The notes beneath the pieces were generated by a model. It was not told where the DNA came from. It saw only the letters and a list, made by a program, of their open reading frames with translations, and searched no databases. Made by a program: the position numbers and the translations under genes. A DNA stretch of 64,000 nucleotides. Origin: Phytophthora colocasiae (Eukaryota; Oomycota; Peronosporomycetes; Peronosporales; Peronosporaceae). Position 1 is the stretch's first letter. Each line of letters begins with the position of its first letter. Location of the stretch: the NCBI GenBank assembly GCA_018806915.1, contig JAGKQI010000062.1:310001-374000 (forward strand), read 5' to 3'. Shown one piece after another: positions 60,361 through 64,000 of the stretch.

Positions 60361-63300
60361 GGAGCCGCCGTCGCCATGCCCGAAGTGCCAGGAAATGCAC
60401 TGGCTCAGCGATTGCGATAAAGCGACCGATGCGGAGAAGATTGTCCTGCGGCAGAAGCTTCGTGAAGCAAATAAAGCCCGCAAATCTCGCACGAAGAGAT
60501 TAAAAAAGCTGATGCCCGCAACGTCTCGTACTGTGACGATTAATGGAATTCTGGATCTACCGTGCTGTCCGGACACTGGCTCCGATCACACAGTGATTAG
60601 CAGATCACAGTGGAATCAATTATGCGAAGTTGACCCGTCGGTACAAGCAATCCCTTTGGACACTCCAGTACGTAGTTTAGCGTATGGTTCTCACTCGGTT
60701 GTGGCTACTAAGAAGGCGCTACTTCACGTTTTGATTCACACGGCTGCTGGACCGGTGCAGCCAGCGGAAGCTGTGCCTTGCCTCATTATGGATGTGGACG
60801 ATGACGAATTTATCATTGGACGAGATTTGTTAGGTTCTTTGGGTATCGATGTGGATCGCCAATTGGAACAACTTGCCTCTCACGCGGATGATGAGACGAG
60901 TGGAGACCCTTTCGAACTGGAAGCTGACGAACTCCCTTCAAATCCCAACCACGTGGCCAGTGATGAAGAAGTTCGTGCAGCTGTTGAGGTTCTGATTGAA
61001 AGAGCCCTGAAGCATGGGTTTCCTGCCGACAAGGTGGACAAGTTACGAGTGATTGTGCACATGTATGATGTGTGGCGCTTGGAGCTCCGTGACGATCCGC
61101 CTGCGCGTGTCCCGCCGCTCGAAGTGCGTTTGAAGGAAGGGGTTCAGCCTTGCAAATGTAAGCCCCGCAAATATCCTCCGCATGTTCGACAATTTTTACG
61201 GGAATTTAACACTATGCTTGTTGGTCTAGGATGGATCTACGAGAATCCTACCAGCCGGTGGGCAAGCCCCGTACTACCCGTCAAAAAGTCTCAAGAGCTA
61301 ATGGACATGCGTCAAACGACGGACTATCGTGAGTTTAATTCGAGAACGGACATCATGGCTGCTGTGATGCCGATACTTTCGTTGGTAATGGAAAATGCAC
61401 GTGGAAAACAACATTTTGGACTTTTCGATTTCATTAAAGGTTTCTGGCAGCTACCTCTTGCTGAGTTCTGTCAGGAGTGGCTCTCGTATATGACAGACGA
61501 GAAGATCTATACTCCGCGACGTGTTCCTCAAGGTTGTGGTGATGCTGCGATCTACTTCCAGAAGACCATGGAGAAGTGTTTTGCTACATTGCTGTACAAG
61601 CACTTACTCGTGTGGATAGATGACCTGCTACTCTATGCGGACGACATTGACACCTACTTGGACAAGCTGAAGGAGCTGTTTTCACTGCTGGATGAATTCG
61701 GCCTGAAGCTCAGCGTGAAAAAGTCCAGCCTGTACCAGCAGGAGGTGAAGTGGTGTGGCAAGATCATCGATGCCAACGGTGTACGTCACGACCCTACTCG
61801 GATTGAAACACTCCGTGCAATGCCGTACCCAAGTTCGGCAGGGGAGCTACAACAGTTTCTTTGTGCTATAAACTGGATGCGCGAGAGTCTTATCGATTAC
61901 GCTCGCCAAGTTGCTCCTCTTCAACGCAAATTGGACGAAGCTCTGGCAAAGACTCGTCGGACTAAGAGGGTAGCAGCTGGAATTTCAATTGTACTGAGCG
62001 CTGACGAGAAGGCGACGTTTGATAACGTGAAGGGTATGCTAGCGTCGGCTGCTACACTTGCTTTCCCTGATGACTCTGCGACTACGTGTTTGCTGACAGA
62101 CGCATCGGATGTTGGTTGGGCGCTGATTGTGACGCAAGTCAAGGACTACAACCCGAAGGTTCCTGTTCAGGACCAGCAGCACCAGCTTGTGGAATGTTTG
62201 AGTGGGAGTTTCACGGGGAGTCAACTTAACTGGACGGTGATCGAGAAAGAGACGTTCCCGATCGCTCTCGCTTGTGACAAACTAGACTATTTGCTGCTGA
62301 GACCTCAGGGATTTCGGTTGTTTTGCGACCATCGCAATTTGATTCATGTTTTCGCGCCGGACGAGCATGTGAAGAAGCATGTGAAAGGGAAATTATTGCG
62401 GTGGGCTTTAAAACTGATGAACTACAACTATGTGATTGAACATATCGCTGGACCTGAGAACGTTTGGGCCGATATGATCAGCAGGTGGGCTGGTAACCGC
62501 ACTACTACCGCTGCTACGATCAAGAGGATTCGTTCTACTCCGCTAGTAGCTCAACAGGAGCAACAGCCCGAAGTGGTGGAGCAGAGAATCTCAATGCTTC
62601 GCCCCTTGGATGACTCAAATTTCGTGTGGCCAACGTTTGCAGAGATTGAGTTGATACAGTCCAGTTACGATCCACCACAAGGAGCCGAGCGTACTGAAAC
62701 TGGTGTTCTCGCGGTCAACAACCGGGTTTGGATTCCTGTGGAGGCTAAGGACCTTATCCTGCGATTGTTCATCATTGCACACTGTGGTGCACAAGGGCAC
62801 CGTGGAATCGCTGCTATGGTGGAACACATACGTCGATTGTTTGCGTTGGAGAACCTGCGCTCTTTGGCGACCACGTTTGTCCGCCAGTGTCGACTGTGTC
62901 TACATTCAAAAGGGGGGAATATCATCCCCAGGCCTTGGGGTGAAACGTTTGAATGCAGTGAACGCAATGGTTTGCTACATTTCGATTTCCTTTCAATGGG
63001 TGATGGCTTCGGAGAATCTAAGTACATCCTAGTGCTGAAGGACCACGCATCCCATTTCTGTGAATTGGTGGTTGCAGACACAGCCGATAGCTCAGTGACT
63101 GTGGAAGCTTTCCTCGACTGGCATTCTCGGTTCGGGTTACCACCTAGCTGGATCTCAGACCAAGGCTTGCATTTTAAAAACGAAGTGGTGGGTGAGCTTT
63201 CTCGACGACTGCGAACGCAGCAGGAGTTCACGCCTGCATACTGTCCCTGGATCAACGGGTCCGTGGAGCGGGTGAACAGAGACATCCTCCAGGTGATTCG

Positions 63301-64000
63301 GACCATGATCTTGGAGTACAAGATTGCTCACCACGACTGGGTTTACTTGGTACCAATGGTACAGTCAAGCCTCAATCACACAGCAGTGCCATCGTTGGGC
63401 AACAGAGCGCCCGGGAGCTGTTTACTGGATTACCGTGCCCGACGCCTCTCAGAGAATTTTACCTGCCTAGCACTGGGGAGTTCAACGAGGTGCCGGCGTG
63501 TGATAAGATCGATGGATTTCTCGACGACCTTCGCAGCAGCATTCGCTCCATGCACAAGGTGGTGGAAGATCAACGCCTGAAGCAGAGGATGCTAAACAAA
63601 AAACGAGAACGTGGAGAAACCCTTGTGAATTTTACGGAGGGTGACTACGTGTTACGCTCGAGTGGACGAGAAGAGAAGTAACAAGCTGCTTGTGACTTGG
63701 GTGGGGCCGTATCGTGTTGTACGCGCTGACGCACACTCATTCCGGGTAAAACACCTCATCACAGGCGCTGAGCTGGACGTACATGCCTCTAGACTCAAGT
63801 TCTATGCAGACTCTAGCTTGGACGTTACTGAAGAACTTTTGGAACACATCTCATCGCAAGGAATTGTACTGGCAATAGAGAAATTCAAAAGCCACCGATG
63901 GAATGAAGCGATACGTGACTTTGAAGTCCTGGTTCAGTGGAAAGGACTTGAGGACATTGAGGACTCGTACGAACCACTGGCCAGCTTAGCAAAAGACGTT
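60227..64000 (+). pseudogene. Gypsy pol with chromodomain
   Basis: The main frame runs to 63580 and then continues in other frames. It contains a zinc knuckle (CPKCQEMHWLSDC), an aspartic protease (CPDTGSDHTVIS), reverse transcriptase (FGLFDFIKGFWQLPL and LLVWIDDLLLYADD, the catalytic box), RNase H (CLLTDASDVGWAL), the integrase zinc-binding HHCC (from HRGIAAMVEHIRRLF to CRLCLHSKG) and catalytic core (ISDQGLHFKNE and INGSVERVNRD). Frame breaks fall near 63410 and 63660. The last part reads VLAIEKFKSHRWNEAIRDFE followed by VLVQWKGLEDIEDSYEPL, a chromodomain, which in chromoviruses targets integration to particular chromatin. Confidence 0.88.

Larger units (their letters stand above)
58978..64000 (+). 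mobile_element. chromodomain Gypsy LTR retrotransposon (right end outside window)
   Basis: It begins TGTGGTGAATCG at the permease D breakpoint. 58978 to about 59488 is LTR plus leader; the LTR end and primer-binding site could not be placed. Gag, protease, RT, RNase H and integrase follow in Gypsy order, with a chromodomain after the integrase. At least four frameshifts are present. The 3' LTR is not in the window. Confidence 0.85.

Noticed and set aside
1..64000. CRISPR arrays, operons or other bacterial features
   Set aside because: Introns, eukaryotic gene families and LTR retrotransposons show this is a nuclear eukaryotic genome; no regularly spaced repeats were found.

Overview
This window is nuclear DNA from an oomycete, most likely Phytophthora or a close relative. 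Three things support this: a Crinkler (CRN) effector with its LFLAK-type N-terminus, a bZIP with the oomycete-style altered basic region, and compact genes with very short introns (53-114 nt where I could place both splice sites). Gene-rich stretches alternate with transposon-rich ones.

1-9.8 kb carries a partial protein kinase (-), an FKBP15/WAFL-like WH1 plus coiled-coil protein (-) and two small lineage-specific proteins (+). The intergenic DNA there holds short palindromes and a dispersed 15-bp motif. 9.8-12.4 kb is a decayed LINE containing a 30-bp perfect hairpin, followed by a broken Rab-like GTPase. 12.7-16.3 kb has two tandem acyltransferase-3 membrane proteins, the second with a one-base frameshift. 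16.8-20.3 kb has a bZIP factor and an acylaminoacyl-peptidase.

20.6-30.7 kb is a convergent pair of paralogous Lys/Ala-rich proteins around a membrane-protein gene. That gene is split by a 4,035-bp piggyBac element with TTAA target duplications, and exact excision would rejoin its reading frame. A third, divergent paralog lies at 36.4 kb. 31.4-41.5 kb is a dense housekeeping block: a Cdc25/rhodanese phosphatase, DNA polymerase delta subunit 2, NatB catalytic subunit NAA20, a SET-domain protein, an LYR-motif protein and several unrecognised genes. A tRNA-derived SINE-like element sits exactly at the SET start codon.

41.5-59 kb is a family of amino-acid permease (APC) genes battered by transposons. 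Copy A is split by a Copia element (5,508 bp, LTRs of 179 bp with one difference) and by a 583-bp element with 9-bp target duplications. Copies B and C are intact and divergently oriented. Copy D is cut off by a chromodomain Gypsy element that runs out of the window. A complete CRN effector gene lies between A and B, bracketed by 189-bp direct repeats made from permease 3' ends.

Starts and introns were placed by eye from frame, splice signals and remembered family architecture. No similarity search was run.
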